A DNA stretch of 64,000 nucleotides from the NCBI RefSeq assembly GCF_000152865.1, contig NZ_CH672390.1, positions 744,001 through 808,000 on the forward strand, in the 5' to 3' direction. The notes below the pieces were generated by a model. The model did not search any database. It worked only from the letters and a program-made list of their open reading frames with translations, and was not told where the DNA came from. This DNA is from Erythrobacter sp. NAP1 (GTDB taxonomy: Bacteria; Pseudomonadota; Alphaproteobacteria; Sphingomonadales; Sphingomonadaceae). Each line of letters opens with the position of its first letter. Position 1 is the stretch's first letter. The position numbers and the translations under genes were made by a program. This document shows, piece by piece, positions 19,994-28,441 of the stretch.

Positions 19994-20269
19994 CTACGTC
20001 CTGAATCGGTTCCGGAAAAATCGCAGCATTGGCACCCCAATGATCGCGATGTACCAACCGTACAAAAAGCTGCCGAGAGCGCCTGCCAGAAAGCCCGAGA
20101 TGGTCAGCCATTCGAACCCGGGAAGCAGCGGCGCCCACGCTTCGTGCATGTGCGCCTGTTCGGGCGCGAGCAGGCCGAAACCGATGCAGATCAGGTAGCT
20201 GAAAAGCAGGAAGAGGCTGAGTGTCCAGCCCCATATCAGTATTGAGGTTTTGACCGAATAGTCTGACAT
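19994..20269 (-). CDS. Small membrane protein, DUF5676-like
   Basis: 91 aa with two strongly hydrophobic segments and a short basic tail. The architecture (TM, polar loop, GFLAGALGSFLYGWYIAII, short end) resembles DUF5676 proteins, which often lie beside copper-resistance genes. It follows the DUF411 gene by 44 nt. No catalytic residues are visible. Confidence 0.7.
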   Translation of the reverse strand: MSDYSVKTSILIWGWTLSLFLLFSYLICIGFGLLAPEQAHMHEAWAPLLPGFEWLTISGFLAGALGSFLYGWYIAIIGVPMLRFFRNRFRT

Positions 20270-20313
20270 GATGGTCCTCCGTTAGAGTTGGCGCTGAGAT
20301 GGCTTGTCCATGG

Positions 20314-20781
20314 TCACGGGTAGGATGCGAAAACGCGCTGCCCGCCTGAGCCGAAGGCGATGACATCATACGGCTGCACCCGGTCCCCGGCTTCCATTCC
20401 GGGCGAGCCAAGCGGCATTCCGGGCACAGCCAGGCCTGCCACGCCTTCGGGGCTTTCGCGTAATAGTTTCGCGATGGCATCGGCGGGCACGTGGCCTTCG
20501 ATGATATAGCCATCGACTTCCATCGTGTGGCACGACCACAGATCCTGCGACACACCTCTGGCTGTCTTGAGCGCAGCCATGTCGTCGGTGTCGACCGAGG
20601 CGACCTCTGCTTCGAGTCCGTGTTCTACGTGACCGGCCCAATTGAGACAGCAGCCGCACCCTGCGTCGCGGAACATGGTGTAGGTCGCGGCCTGGGCCGC
20701 ATTCGAGCAGGCTGCAATGGCGAGGAGGAGCGAGGCCGCCAGCGAACGGCGTAGCGGTCTCGAATCTTTCATGAGGTTCAT
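20314..20781 (-). CDS. DUF411 periplasmic metal-binding protein
   Basis: 155 aa with a signal peptide ending near AQAA. The DUF411 signature is clear: RDAGCGCCLNWAGHVE, WSCHTMEVDGYIIEGHVPA, and VPGMPLGSPGME. Cys and His residues of these motifs suggest copper binding. Translation starts in the stop codon of the methyltransferase gene (ATGA overlap). Confidence 0.88.
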   Translation of the reverse strand: MNLMKDSRPLRRSLAASLLLAIAACSNAAQAATYTMFRDAGCGCCLNWAGHVEHGLEAEVASVDTDDMAALKTARGVSQDLWSCHTMEVDGYIIEGHVPADAIAKLLRESPEGVAGLAVPGMPLGSPGMEAGDRVQPYDVIAFGSGGQRVFASYP

Positions 20782-21464
20782 TGAGCATTGCCTTTCTTGA
20801 TGCCGCGCCAGAGAGAAATGGTTCCGGTCGCGGTATGGATACGATCGAGCAATTCGGCGTCTGCGAAAATCTCGGCGAGCAATTTCTCGACGGCTCCGTC
20901 GGCGCTCGGCTGGGTGTCCTTCACGCCGTCGAGAAGCTGAACGCTCGAACGGAACAGCGCGCGCATGAGTGGAGCATCCTGCCGCATATAGTCGGCAATC
21001 AGCGCCATGCCCCCGGGGGCCAGCAGGTTCTCGATCTGCTCGAGGATCGCGCGCTTTTGCGATACGGGCACCTGGTGAAGGACGAGGCTGCTGACGATCT
21101 TATCTGGTTGCCAGCCGCCGGAAAGCTCGAGACTGTCGAGAAAGCCGTTGTGCCACCGGACCATATCGACTCCGGCACCGAATTTGCGTTGCGCGATCGC
21201 CAGCGCGGCGGGGTCTGGCTCAACGCCGATGAAGCCGGCTTCGGGACAGCTGGCCATCAGCGCTCTGAGCAAGGTTCCGGTGCCGCACCCGACATCGATG
21301 ACCTTGTCGCCCGGCACCAATACGGCCTCTTCGACGATCGCGCGGCGCCACCGGCTCTCGCGCGTAAAGATTGCGATCGCGCGGTCATAGAACGGCGTGA
21401 GCCAGCTTTTGCCCAGCGGCGGAGTGAACTCGCGTTCTTTTGGCGGAACTGCCGCGCTTTTCAT
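20778..21464 (-). CDS. SAM-dependent methyltransferase (class I)
   Basis: 228 aa. Motif I is VIDVGCGTGTLLRAL, followed by an acidic motif II (GVEPDP) and a ubiE/Methyltransf-11-like layout (LLAPGGMALIADY). Substrate is not predictable. It is the first gene of a minus-strand operon with DUF411 and DUF5676-like genes and is divergent from the cnrYXH-like module, sharing the 148-nt promoter region. Confidence 0.85.
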   Translation of the reverse strand: MKSAAVPPKEREFTPPLGKSWLTPFYDRAIAIFTRESRWRRAIVEEAVLVPGDKVIDVGCGTGTLLRALMASCPEAGFIGVEPDPAALAIAQRKFGAGVDMVRWHNGFLDSLELSGGWQPDKIVSSLVLHQVPVSQKRAILEQIENLLAPGGMALIADYMRQDAPLMRALFRSSVQLLDGVKDTQPSADGAVEKLLAEIFADAELLDRIHTATGTISLWRGIKKGNAQ

Positions 21465-21519
21465 GCCATGGCTCCTATTCGACGCTGGTACTTGCCGCTG
21501 TTGCTTGACTTACTCCTCT

Positions 21520-21546
21520 TACGCGTCGCCGACCCGCACCCCTCAA
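21520..21546 (-). promoter_or_regulatory. Candidate ECF promoter (Cnr-like regulon), site 2
   Basis: Minus-strand TTGAGG (21546-21541), 17 nt, CGTA (21523-21520), with a T run before the -35. It reads toward the methyltransferase-DUF411 operon. Its -35 lies next to that of the plus-strand site at 21556, together forming the inverted repeat CCCTCAA-N9-TTGAGGG (21540-21562). Confidence 0.65.
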
Positions 21547-21555
21547 AAAAGAAAC

Positions 21556-21582
21556 TTGAGGGTTTGCGCGAAGCATCGCGTA
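21556..21582 (+). promoter_or_regulatory. Candidate ECF promoter (Cnr-like regulon), site 3
   Basis: TTGAGG (21556-21561), 17 nt, CGTA (21579-21582), 30 nt before the anti-sigma-like gene. If used by the sigma factor encoded downstream it would make the module autoregulated. Confidence 0.65.
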
Positions 21583-21612
21583 TAGGAACCGTGCAACCGA
21601 CAGGAGCAAGGG

Positions 21613-21909
21613 ATGCGTGACAATCAGACACTCGATGCGATGCTCGGCACCATGGCCTCGCAGAAGGCTGGCGACGTGCCGCCCGACTTCATGAACGGCG
21701 TCTGGCAGCGCGCAGGGCAGCTGGGGGAAATTGCCGATCAGCGGCGCAGAATGGCCTTGTTCGCCGGTCTGTTTGTCGTCGGCCTAACGGCAGGCGCAGG
21801 GACCAGCGGATGGCCGTCCGAAAACGGCGCTCCTACAGAAATTGTTGGCGAGAGCCTCGTTGGCGGAGAATCCCTGTCACCCGCTGCATTGCTTCATGTG
21901 GGGTCATAG
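21613..21909 (+). CDS. CnrY-like single-pass anti-sigma factor
   Basis: 98 aa: a cytoplasmic N-terminal half (about 45 residues), one membrane helix (MALFAGLFVVGLTAGAG) and a short periplasmic tail. Sequence alone would not identify it. It lies directly before a CnrX-like sensor and an ECF sigma factor, in the order and sizes known for cnrYXH (CnrY about 95 aa). The role is inferred: it would hold the sigma factor at the membrane until the sensor signals metal. AGGAGCAAGG lies before the ATG. Confidence 0.68.
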   Translation: MRDNQTLDAMLGTMASQKAGDVPPDFMNGVWQRAGQLGEIADQRRRMALFAGLFVVGLTAGAGTSGWPSENGAPTEIVGESLVGGESLSPAALLHVGS

Positions 21910-21912
21910 ACG

Positions 21913-22347
21913 TTGAAGAAGTTTCACCTTGTCCTTGCGGTCCTGCTGGCGGCGCTCGCCGGATGCCTAGGAGCGCTTGCCGCCGATCGCTGGGCCAACA
22001 ACGATGCCGAGGGCGGCCTGCACCAGTTCGTGCACGATGAGCTGTCGCTCACGGCTGACCAGGAGGAGCGGCTCGATGCGCTCGAAGCGCGTTTCGCGGT
22101 AGAACAGGCAAGGCTCGAAGCCTCTGCGCGCGCAGCCAACGCACAGCTCGCCCAGGCAATGGAAACCGAGCACGAATACGGGCCCGAAGTCAGTGCCGCG
22201 ATCGACGAGGTGCATGCGCGCATGGGCGAATTGCAGAAAGCGACCGTGCGGCACGTCTTCGATATGCGGGAAATTCTCGATCCCGATCAGCAGCTCCAGT
22301 TCGACCGGAAAGTGTCCGCGGCCCTCACGCGCGATCCGCGTGACTGA
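21913..22347 (+). CDS. CnrX-like periplasmic metal sensor
   Basis: 144 aa from a TTG, with an N-terminal membrane anchor and a helical periplasmic domain of the heavy-metal-resistance/CpxP-like type. The metal ligands of Cupriavidus CnrX (H42, H46, E63, H119, M123) all have counterparts at a constant offset of five: H37, H41 (HQFVH), E58, H114 and M118 (HVFDM). This strongly supports direct metal sensing. In CnrX the ligands bind Ni/Co; here neighbouring genes point to copper, so the true inducer is open. It is 3 nt after the CnrY-like gene and 6 nt before the sigma gene. Confidence 0.85.
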   Translation: MKKFHLVLAVLLAALAGCLGALAADRWANNDAEGGLHQFVHDELSLTADQEERLDALEARFAVEQARLEASARAANAQLAQAMETEHEYGPEVSAAIDEVHARMGELQKATVRHVFDMREILDPDQQLQFDRKVSAALTRDPRD

Positions 22348-22353
22348 TCAGCC

Positions 22354-22920
22354 TTGGCAGCGGTGGATGACACTTCGAACGAAGCGCTGATCGGGCGGGC
22401 AATAGCCGGTGACAAGCGGGCGTTCACAGCTCTCGTCGAGAGCGAGATCGCCCGGTTGATCGCGCTTGCCACGCGTATGCTGGGTTCACCATCGCAGGCC
22501 GAAGATGTCGTCCAGGACGGTCTCGCTTCGGTCTGGCTGACACGTCATCGCCTCGATCCGAGCAAGCCCATCGGTCCCTATTTGACGACAATCGTTCTCA
22601 ACCGGTGCCGCGACAAGCTCCGCCGCAGGAAAGTTATTGGCTTCCTTGGTTTGCCGGATGGGCGGGAAGCCGACGCCGTTGCCGACGATGCCCCTAATCC
22701 CGAAAATGTTGCCGGAGCCCGCGAACAGCTGCGGCTGGTCCAGGCCGAAATCGGGCGCTTGCCGGTGCGCCTGCAAGAGGCGCTCGTGCTGGTCACTGTC
22801 GAGGGGTACAGCCAGGCCGAGGCTGCCGAGCTGCTCGGCACCACCGAGAAAGCCGTCGAGACGCGCATCTATCGTGCGCGCAACCGGCTGAAGGAGCGGT
22901 TCGAAAAGTTTGAGGGGTAG
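22354..22920 (+). CDS. ECF-type RNA polymerase sigma factor (CnrH-like)
   Basis: 188 aa with sigma region 2 (QAEDVVQDGLASVW) and region 4 (LPVRLQEALVLVTVEGYSQA, then AAELLGTTEKAVETRIYRAR) separated by a short linker. The start is a TTG at 22354 or a GTG at 22363. The third gene of the Y-X-H module is predicted to be released by the sensor/anti-sigma pair. Its final codons contain the -35 element of the promoter for the next operon. Confidence 0.88.
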   Translation: MAAVDDTSNEALIGRAIAGDKRAFTALVESEIARLIALATRMLGSPSQAEDVVQDGLASVWLTRHRLDPSKPIGPYLTTIVLNRCRDKLRRRKVIGFLGLPDGREADAVADDAPNPENVAGAREQLRLVQAEIGRLPVRLQEALVLVTVEGYSQAEAAELLGTTEKAVETRIYRARNRLKERFEKFEG

Positions 22921-22936
22921 GGCAGCTGACCGCGTA
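22910..22936 (+). promoter_or_regulatory. Candidate ECF promoter (Cnr-like regulon), site 5
   Basis: TTGAGG (22910-22915) sits in the last codons of the sigma gene; after 17 nt comes CGTA (22933-22936), 33 nt before the copA start. It would let the sigma factor drive copA-copB independently of read-through. Confidence 0.62.
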
Positions 22937-22968
22937 TGTGACGGTATACGCATTTTCAGGAGCCCCCT

Positions 22969-24819
22969 ATGCCTGCCCTCAATCGCCGAAGATTCCTTGG
23001 AACAAGTGCTAGCGGGCTGGGCCTGCTTGGTCTCTCCGGTGCCATGCCGGCCTGGGCGCGCGGCGCGGACATCCTTGCAGGAAACGCCCGCAAAGGGCTG
23101 GATGAAGTATCCGGGCCGAATATCGACCTCACTGTCGCGCGGTCTGCCTTTGCAACCGGCAACAGACGCGGCGGCGCCATCGCCGTCAACGGCACGATCC
23201 CCGGCCCGTTGTTGCGTTTGAAGGAAGGCACGACCGTCCGATTGAACGTCCATAACCAGCTCGAGGAAGACACCTCAATTCACTGGCACGGTCTGCTCGT
23301 GCCGTTCCAACTCGACGGTGTACCCGGCGTGAGCTTTCCCGGCGTCAAGCCAGGCGAGACCTTCACAGCGGAGTTTCCCGTGCGGCAGGCAGGAACCTAT
23401 TGGTGGCACTCGCATAGCGGGTTGCAGGAACAGGCCGGGCACTACGGCGCTATCGTGGTCGATCCCGCCGGACCCGATCCGGTGCGGGCCGACCGCGAAT
23501 ATATCGTGGTGCTGAGCGAATTCAGCGAAATGTCGCCCCACACGATCTTCGACAAGCTCAAGAAGGGGGAAGGCTACTTCAACTACAAACAGAACACCTG
23601 GACCGACGACTATCCGCTTTCGGGCGAGGATCGCCGTATGTGGGCCAGGATGCGCATGATGCCTACCGACATCCTCGATGTGTCGAGCGCTGCCTACACT
23701 TACCTTCTTAACGGTCACGGACCGCTCGACAATCTGGAATATCTCTTCCGTCCGGGCGAGCGCGTGCGGCTGCGCTTCATCAATGCCGGAGCCATGACCT
23801 TTTTCAATATCCGTATTCCCGGTCTGCCGATGACTGTCGTGCAGGCGGACGGGAAGGATGTCGAACCGGTCGAGGTCGACGAGTTCCAGATCGGCGTCGC
23901 CGAAACCTACGATGTCGTCGTGACGCCGGGCGAGCAACAGGCCTACACGCTGGTGGCCGAGTCGATGGACCGCTCGGGCATGGGCATTGCGACGCTGGCG
24001 AGCACGCCCGGCGCGCGCGCCGCCATCCCGCCGCTGCGCGATCCCCCGCTGCTGACCATGGCCGATATGGGCATGAGCGGCATGGACCACGGAGCCGGCG
24101 AGAGCGATGCTGGTATGGCCGGCATGGACCATGGCGCCAGCGGGATGGCCGGAATGGATCACGGATCGAGCGGAGCGGCTGGCGCGGATGGGATGTCCGG
24201 TATGGATGGCGGTTCGGCGGAGATGGCCGGAATGGCTGGCATGGCGGGAGGTATGCAGATGCGCGATACATCGCTCCTGCCTCCCGACGTGCAGGTCGGG
24301 CCCGGCCTCGACATGGTCTCGATGAACCCGGTCGACCGTATGGGCGACCCCGGCATCGGTCTCGCCGATGTCCCCCACCGCACGCTTGATTATCGCAAGC
24401 TACGCTCGCTGACACCTCATCAGGAGGGCCGGACTCCCTCGCGGCGGATGGAAATCCATCTCACCGGGAACATGGAACGCTACATGTGGTCGTTCGACGG
24501 CAAGAAGTTCTCCGCCGTCTCCGACGAGCCGATCCGCTTTGCCTATAACGAACGCGTGCGTGTCAAATTGATAAACAACACGATGATGGCGCACCCGATC
24601 CACTTGCATGGGCACTTCTTCGAACTGGTTAACGGCGCACCTGCCGATCGTCAGCCGCTCAAGCACACGGTTAACGTGCAGCCGGGCGGCAGCGCGCAGT
24701 TCGACCTGACGGCGGACGAGCCGGGCGACTGGGCCTTCCACTGCCACCTTCTCTACCACATGCATGCCGGGATGTTTCAGATCGTCACTGTCGCCAATCC
24801 CGATGGGAGCGAAGCATGA
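22969..24819 (+). CDS. copA: CopA/PcoA-type multicopper oxidase
   Basis: 616-aa periplasmic copper oxidase with a Tat signal (NRRRFLGTSASGLGLLGLSG). Copper-binding motifs in order: HWHGLLVP, WWHSHSG, HPIHLHGHFFEL, and HCHLLYHMHAGMF. Between the cupredoxin domains is a long Met/His/Gly-rich repeat section (about residues 363-430, units such as MAGMDHG and MSGMDGG) that probably binds many Cu(I) ions. It is longer than the CueO-like oxidase at 10027 and is a separate class. It overlaps copB by 4 nt. Confidence 0.95.
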   Translation: MPALNRRRFLGTSASGLGLLGLSGAMPAWARGADILAGNARKGLDEVSGPNIDLTVARSAFATGNRRGGAIAVNGTIPGPLLRLKEGTTVRLNVHNQLEEDTSIHWHGLLVPFQLDGVPGVSFPGVKPGETFTAEFPVRQAGTYWWHSHSGLQEQAGHYGAIVVDPAGPDPVRADREYIVVLSEFSEMSPHTIFDKLKKGEGYFNYKQNTWTDDYPLSGEDRRMWARMRMMPTDILDVSSAAYTYLLNGHGPLDNLEYLFRPGERVRLRFINAGAMTFFNIRIPGLPMTVVQADGKDVEPVEVDEFQIGVAETYDVVVTPGEQQAYTLVAESMDRSGMGIATLASTPGARAAIPPLRDPPLLTMADMGMSGMDHGAGESDAGMAGMDHGASGMAGMDHGSSGAAGADGMSGMDGGSAEMAGMAGMAGGMQMRDTSLLPPDVQVGPGLDMVSMNPVDRMGDPGIGLADVPHRTLDYRKLRSLTPHQEGRTPSRRMEIHLTGNMERYMWSFDGKKFSAVSDEPIRFAYNERVRVKLINNTMMAHPIHLHGHFFELVNGAPADRQPLKHTVNVQPGGSAQFDLTADEPGDWAFHCHLLYHMHAGMFQIVTVANPDGSEA

Positions 24820-26132
24820 AGATTCGTATTACCAGCCTGCTCGCATCGATCGCAGTCGGCTCAGTTCTCGCCTCCCCCGCTGCGGCGCAGCATGCCGGTC
24901 ATTCGCCCGCGGAGCCGCAGCAGAGCGCCGAGGCGCAGGCTGACGCCAAGACAAAGTGCGAAGAAGAAGCCCAGCGCCATCGCGCGATGGGGCACCCGGT
25001 AGCCGAAGGAGCTTGCGAACCAGTGGCCCAGCCTGAAGTTGCCATGGATCATTCGACGATGGACCATTCGACGATGTCTCATGGTTCGACGACCGCTCAG
25101 GATGGTCATTCGGGCATGGCAATGCCGATGGACGCTGCCCGTCCGGAGACTACACCCGGGAGTCATGAAGGAATGGATCATGGCTCGATGCCGCATGGCA
25201 CGCCTGCCGAAGGCGCGATGGATCATTCGCAGATGAACCAAGGCGACATGGGTCAGGCGGAAGCCAGCAACTCGTCGATGGACCATGGGCAGATGGATCA
25301 CAGCCAGATGAACCATGGGCAGACGGGATCGCAGGACATGCAGGGCATGGACCATTCGGCGATGCAGATGGGCTCGAACGACGATATCCCGCTGCTGCCG
25401 CCTCCTCCCGAAGCCGGGAGCGGTCCCGCGCGCGCGGCGGTCGCGATCTGGGGCGAGGAAGCCATGAACGAAGCGCGGCGCGAACTTGTCCGCGAGACCG
25501 ACGGCGGGATGCGCTTCTGGTTTCAGGGCGACCGGCTCGAATACCGCGCCCGCGAGGGAGTGGATGGATATCTTTGGGACATCCAGGGCTATTATGGTGG
25601 TGATATCGACAAGTTCTGGTTCAAATCCGAGGGCGAAGGCAGCTTCGGTGAGCCTGTCGAGGGAGCCGAAGTCCAGGCACTCTGGAGCCGGGCGATCGCT
25701 CCCTTTTTCGACCTACAGACAGGTGTGCGCCAGGATTTAACAGGACCCGAGCGCACCCATGCTGTCATTGGCATACAGGGCATTGCTCCCTACCAGTTCG
25801 AGGTCGACGTTGCAGCGTTCGTATCGAACAAGGGTGATGTAACCGCGCGCTTCGAGGGCGAGCTTGATCAGCGCATCACGCAGCGGCTGATCCTCCAGCC
25901 GCGAGCCGAAATCGCTCTTTCGGCTCAGGATATTCCCGAACTCGGCATTGGCGCTGGCCTCGACCGGATCGAGGCAGGTCTGCGTCTTCGCTACGAGTTC
26001 GCACGCGAATTCGCGCCCTATGTCGGCGTCTCCCAGGAGTGGCGGATCGGTCAGAGTGCCGATTTTGCACGCGCCGCAGGGGAAGACCCTAGCGTGACGA
26101 ATTACGTCGTGGGCATGCGATTCTGGTTTTAA
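24816..26132 (+). CDS. copB: CopB/PcoB outer-membrane copper-resistance protein
   Basis: 438 aa with a signal peptide ending at AAAQ. The first half after it is a Met/His-rich repeat region (units like MDHSTMDHSTM and MDHGQMDHSQM, about residues 75-188). The C-terminal half is the CopB beta-barrel domain (from about AVAIWGEEAMNEARREL to the final aromatic YVVGMRFWF, a typical outer-membrane terminus). It works with CopA in periplasmic copper handling. The start overlaps the copA stop. Confidence 0.94.
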   Translation: MKIRITSLLASIAVGSVLASPAAAQHAGHSPAEPQQSAEAQADAKTKCEEEAQRHRAMGHPVAEGACEPVAQPEVAMDHSTMDHSTMSHGSTTAQDGHSGMAMPMDAARPETTPGSHEGMDHGSMPHGTPAEGAMDHSQMNQGDMGQAEASNSSMDHGQMDHSQMNHGQTGSQDMQGMDHSAMQMGSNDDIPLLPPPPEAGSGPARAAVAIWGEEAMNEARRELVRETDGGMRFWFQGDRLEYRAREGVDGYLWDIQGYYGGDIDKFWFKSEGEGSFGEPVEGAEVQALWSRAIAPFFDLQTGVRQDLTGPERTHAVIGIQGIAPYQFEVDVAAFVSNKGDVTARFEGELDQRITQRLILQPRAEIALSAQDIPELGIGAGLDRIEAGLRLRYEFAREFAPYVGVSQEWRIGQSADFARAAGEDPSVTNYVVGMRFWF

Positions 26133-26148
26133 GAGAAGGAAATATACA

Positions 26149-26709
26149 ATGAGGACAAGACTATCCCTAAGCGCGGTCGCCCTGGCCTTGGCTGCAGGGG
26201 GCACTCCCGCCCTGGCACAATCCATGGACCATTCGGCGCATTCGGAACATTCGGTATCAACGCCGATGGACCATACGGAGCAGGGCATGAACCATGCCGA
26301 GCATATGGCTGCGATGAACGACGACGTCGCTGGGGCAGAAGCGGTTCTGACATCATATCGCGATGCCCTGACGTCGCGCGATGCAGAGGCCATGGCCGCG
26401 CTGTTTGCCGAGGAATCCTTCGTTTACGAAAACGGCAAGGCGGAAGGCAGCTTCACGCACTACATGGAGCATCACCTGGGACCGGAACTCGATGCAATAA
26501 CCAGCTTCACCTTCGGCGAACCGACGCTCGCAGTCACCCGGATGGGACATATGGCTTATGGCCGCGAAACTTACACCTATCGGATCGAACTGGCCGACGG
26601 CCGCGTAATCGACCGCGAAGGGGTTGCGACCTCGGTCCTCGCTCATGATGCAGATGGCTGGAAGATCGTTCAGTACCATTCGTCGTCACGCGCACCGCGT
26701 AACAACTGA
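26149..26709 (+). CDS. Exported NTF2-like (SnoaL/DUF4440) protein with His/Met-rich N-terminus
   Basis: 186 aa with a signal peptide ending at ALAQ. A short His/Met-rich segment (MDHSAHSEHS, MNHAEHMAAM) is followed by an NTF2-like fold from about residue 60 (YRDALTSRDAEAMAALFAEE to the C-terminus). The fold alone does not define an activity. It lies 16 nt after copB and probably belongs to the same operon, so a copper-linked periplasmic role is inferred. Confidence 0.8.
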   Translation: MRTRLSLSAVALALAAGGTPALAQSMDHSAHSEHSVSTPMDHTEQGMNHAEHMAAMNDDVAGAEAVLTSYRDALTSRDAEAMAALFAEESFVYENGKAEGSFTHYMEHHLGPELDAITSFTFGEPTLAVTRMGHMAYGRETYTYRIELADGRVIDREGVATSVLAHDADGWKIVQYHSSSRAPRNN

Positions 26710-26729
26710 TTTGATCGGGGGAACACCGA

Positions 26730-27464
26730 TTGGCGTTACGCTCTTTCAAGCTGCGTCTTCATGTGCTGGGCAGCAAGCTTCACAAATGGCTGGCGATCTT
26801 TGTCGGCGTCCAGGTGCTCCTGTGGATGATCACCGGGGCGCTGATGTCGTTTCTCGACATCGAAGAGGTTCGGTCCGAACATGTCGTTTCGCGCGCGCCG
26901 GAGGTCCTGCCCGCTGATGCTGTCATGCCCCAATGGCTCGATAGCAGCGAGGGGGTGGTTTCCCTTGCGACGCGCGCGGTCGGCGGCAGGGCAGTAACCG
27001 AGGTCCGCCGGGACGATGGAAGCGTCACGCTCCGCGACCCGGATAGCGGGATGCTCCTCTCGCCCCTTCCCGCCGCGAGTGCACGGGCCATCGCCCGACG
27101 TGCCTGGACCGGGCCATCGACCACCATAGCGACCACACGCCTCATCGAAGACGCTGTCGGGACCGAATTCCGGGGTCCGTTTCCGGCGTGGCAGATCACC
27201 TACGGCGATGAGGACAATACCCGCGTCTACATCGATGCATCGAGTGGCTCGGTGCTCGCTGCCCGCAGCGACACCTGGCGCCTGTTCGATTTTATCTGGG
27301 GGCTGCATATCATGGACTGGACGCAGCGCGACCGCATCAACAGCTGGTGGCTGCTACTGTTCGGGATCGGCGGGACGATTATCGCGGTTTCGGGCTTTGT
27401 CCTGCTTGCGAACCGGTTTCCCAGGATCAGGCGGCGGGCGAAACATGTGCCGAATGCACCCTGA
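26730..27464 (+). CDS. PepSY-type membrane protein, short form
   Basis: 244 aa from a TTG preceded by GGGG. A cytoplasmic basic N-terminus and TM (WLAIFVGVQVLLWMITGALM) lead into a periplasmic part with PepSY-like segments (about residues 85-185) and a second TM near the C-terminus. PepSY membrane proteins often serve ferric or cupric reduction or periplasmic protease control. This one has only two clear TMs, unlike the four-TM reductase-like members. It is the last gene of the copA-copB transcription unit. Confidence 0.78.
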   Translation: MALRSFKLRLHVLGSKLHKWLAIFVGVQVLLWMITGALMSFLDIEEVRSEHVVSRAPEVLPADAVMPQWLDSSEGVVSLATRAVGGRAVTEVRRDDGSVTLRDPDSGMLLSPLPAASARAIARRAWTGPSTTIATTRLIEDAVGTEFRGPFPAWQITYGDEDNTRVYIDASSGSVLAARSDTWRLFDFIWGLHIMDWTQRDRINSWWLLLFGIGGTIIAVSGFVLLANRFPRIRRRAKHVPNAP

Positions 27465-27477
27465 AGCCGCTCCCAGT

Positions 27478-27918
27478 TTAATCAGGTTCGGCTCGGGCAA
27501 AGCAGACCAGAAGGATCGTTAGCGCCGGCACGATCGTCCACATCGCGATCGGGATCAGCGCTAGTCCCGTCACTGGCTCGTGCGGCATCAACTCGCTGTA
27601 GCGCCAGCTCAGGAAACTGTTTGCCGGAAGCGATGTGGCGATCATTTCGACGGCGATTGCGACGACAAGCCCGAAGCCGAAATAGACCGCATAGGGCATT
27701 TTGGCGGCTTGCCAGAGCCATGCGTGCCCGCCACGTAATGCTGCAAGGCTATAAGCTGTCAGCAGGATCACGCCATCGCCCAGGCTTGCAATGCCGCAGC
27801 GAATGGTCCGCTCGAAGGGTTCGAGATCACCCGGTTCGAAGAATGGCATCTGGAAAATCTCCCAGACGAACGCGACCAGGCTCCCGCAAATAAGGATCAG
27901 CCAATGGGTTCTGGTCAT
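27478..27918 (-). CDS. Integral membrane protein, function unknown
   Basis: 146 aa from the ATG at 27918 (an ATG at 27984 with GAAGG before it is possible and would add 22 residues). Four hydrophobic segments are seen, the first containing LVAFVWEIFQMPFFE. No catalytic or metal motif is recognised. It is convergent with the PepSY gene, 13 nt apart, and downstream of the small gene at 28012. Confidence 0.7.
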   Translation of the reverse strand: MTRTHWLILICGSLVAFVWEIFQMPFFEPGDLEPFERTIRCGIASLGDGVILLTAYSLAALRGGHAWLWQAAKMPYAVYFGFGLVVAIAVEMIATSLPANSFLSWRYSELMPHEPVTGLALIPIAMWTIVPALTILLVCFARAEPD

Positions 27919-28011
27919 GCTGCAGGTACGCCGGAATAATCTGCGCCAGCAAATAGCAAGCGGCCGGATTTCCACTTCCTGCATAGCGCCTTCGCTGCCC
28001 CAAAGCCCGGA

Positions 28012-28299
28012 TCAGTCATGATTTTCGCGGCCCTCCGACTCGGCCATGCGAGCAGCGCGTTTGAGAAATTTCCGCATGTCACCTGCTGCCAGTTCGGTAA
28101 GCGGGTGCCGGCTCGCATCGGGGCGCGGTTCGATCATGTCCGCACGTTTCCTAATCTGTTCGATCTGTTCATCGCTCGCCCCGGACAAAAGGCCAAGAAC
28201 TATGTTCTCGAGAGTAATGAGGCGAATGCGCATTTGCACCAGATCGGCATGATCGGGCTCCGGGATATCCCAGCTGCCGTTCTCATTGACCGTGCTCAC
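28012..28299 (-). CDS. Hypothetical small soluble protein
   Basis: 95 aa, charged and helical, with no signal peptide. The middle (MRIRLITLENIVLGLLSGAS) could be an amphipathic dimerisation helix. No family recognised. It is followed after 93 nt by the membrane protein gene on the same strand. Confidence 0.6.
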   Translation of the reverse strand: MSTVNENGSWDIPEPDHADLVQMRIRLITLENIVLGLLSGASDEQIEQIRKRADMIEPRPDASRHPLTELAAGDMRKFLKRAARMAESEGRENHD

Positions 28300-28441
28300 G
28301 ACTGCTTCTCCGACGGCTCTGCTGGCACCATGATACTCCCCATTCGTCGTTATCGGCTTCTCTCAAAAAGGTGGCCGAAAAACAGCACCGCTGCAACCGG
28401 CCGTGCTTCGGCCCACCAGCCCCACCGCTGCTGCGGATTGT

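Noticed and set aside
19866..20555. 229-codon minus-strand frame across the DUF5676-like and DUF411 genes
   Set aside because: Overlaps two supported genes in another frame.
23275..24378. 367-codon antisense frame opposite copA with His-rich sequence
   Set aside because: His-richness arises from the reverse complement of the Met/His repeat DNA; copA is certain.
25041..25350. Repeated DNA in copB as a possible CRISPR-like array
   Set aside because: Repeats are in-frame codons for Met/His units with no unique spacers of constant length.
28342..28368. TTGAGA on the minus strand resembling a sixth regulon promoter
   Set aside because: -35 differs by one base and no CGTA follows at 17 nt.
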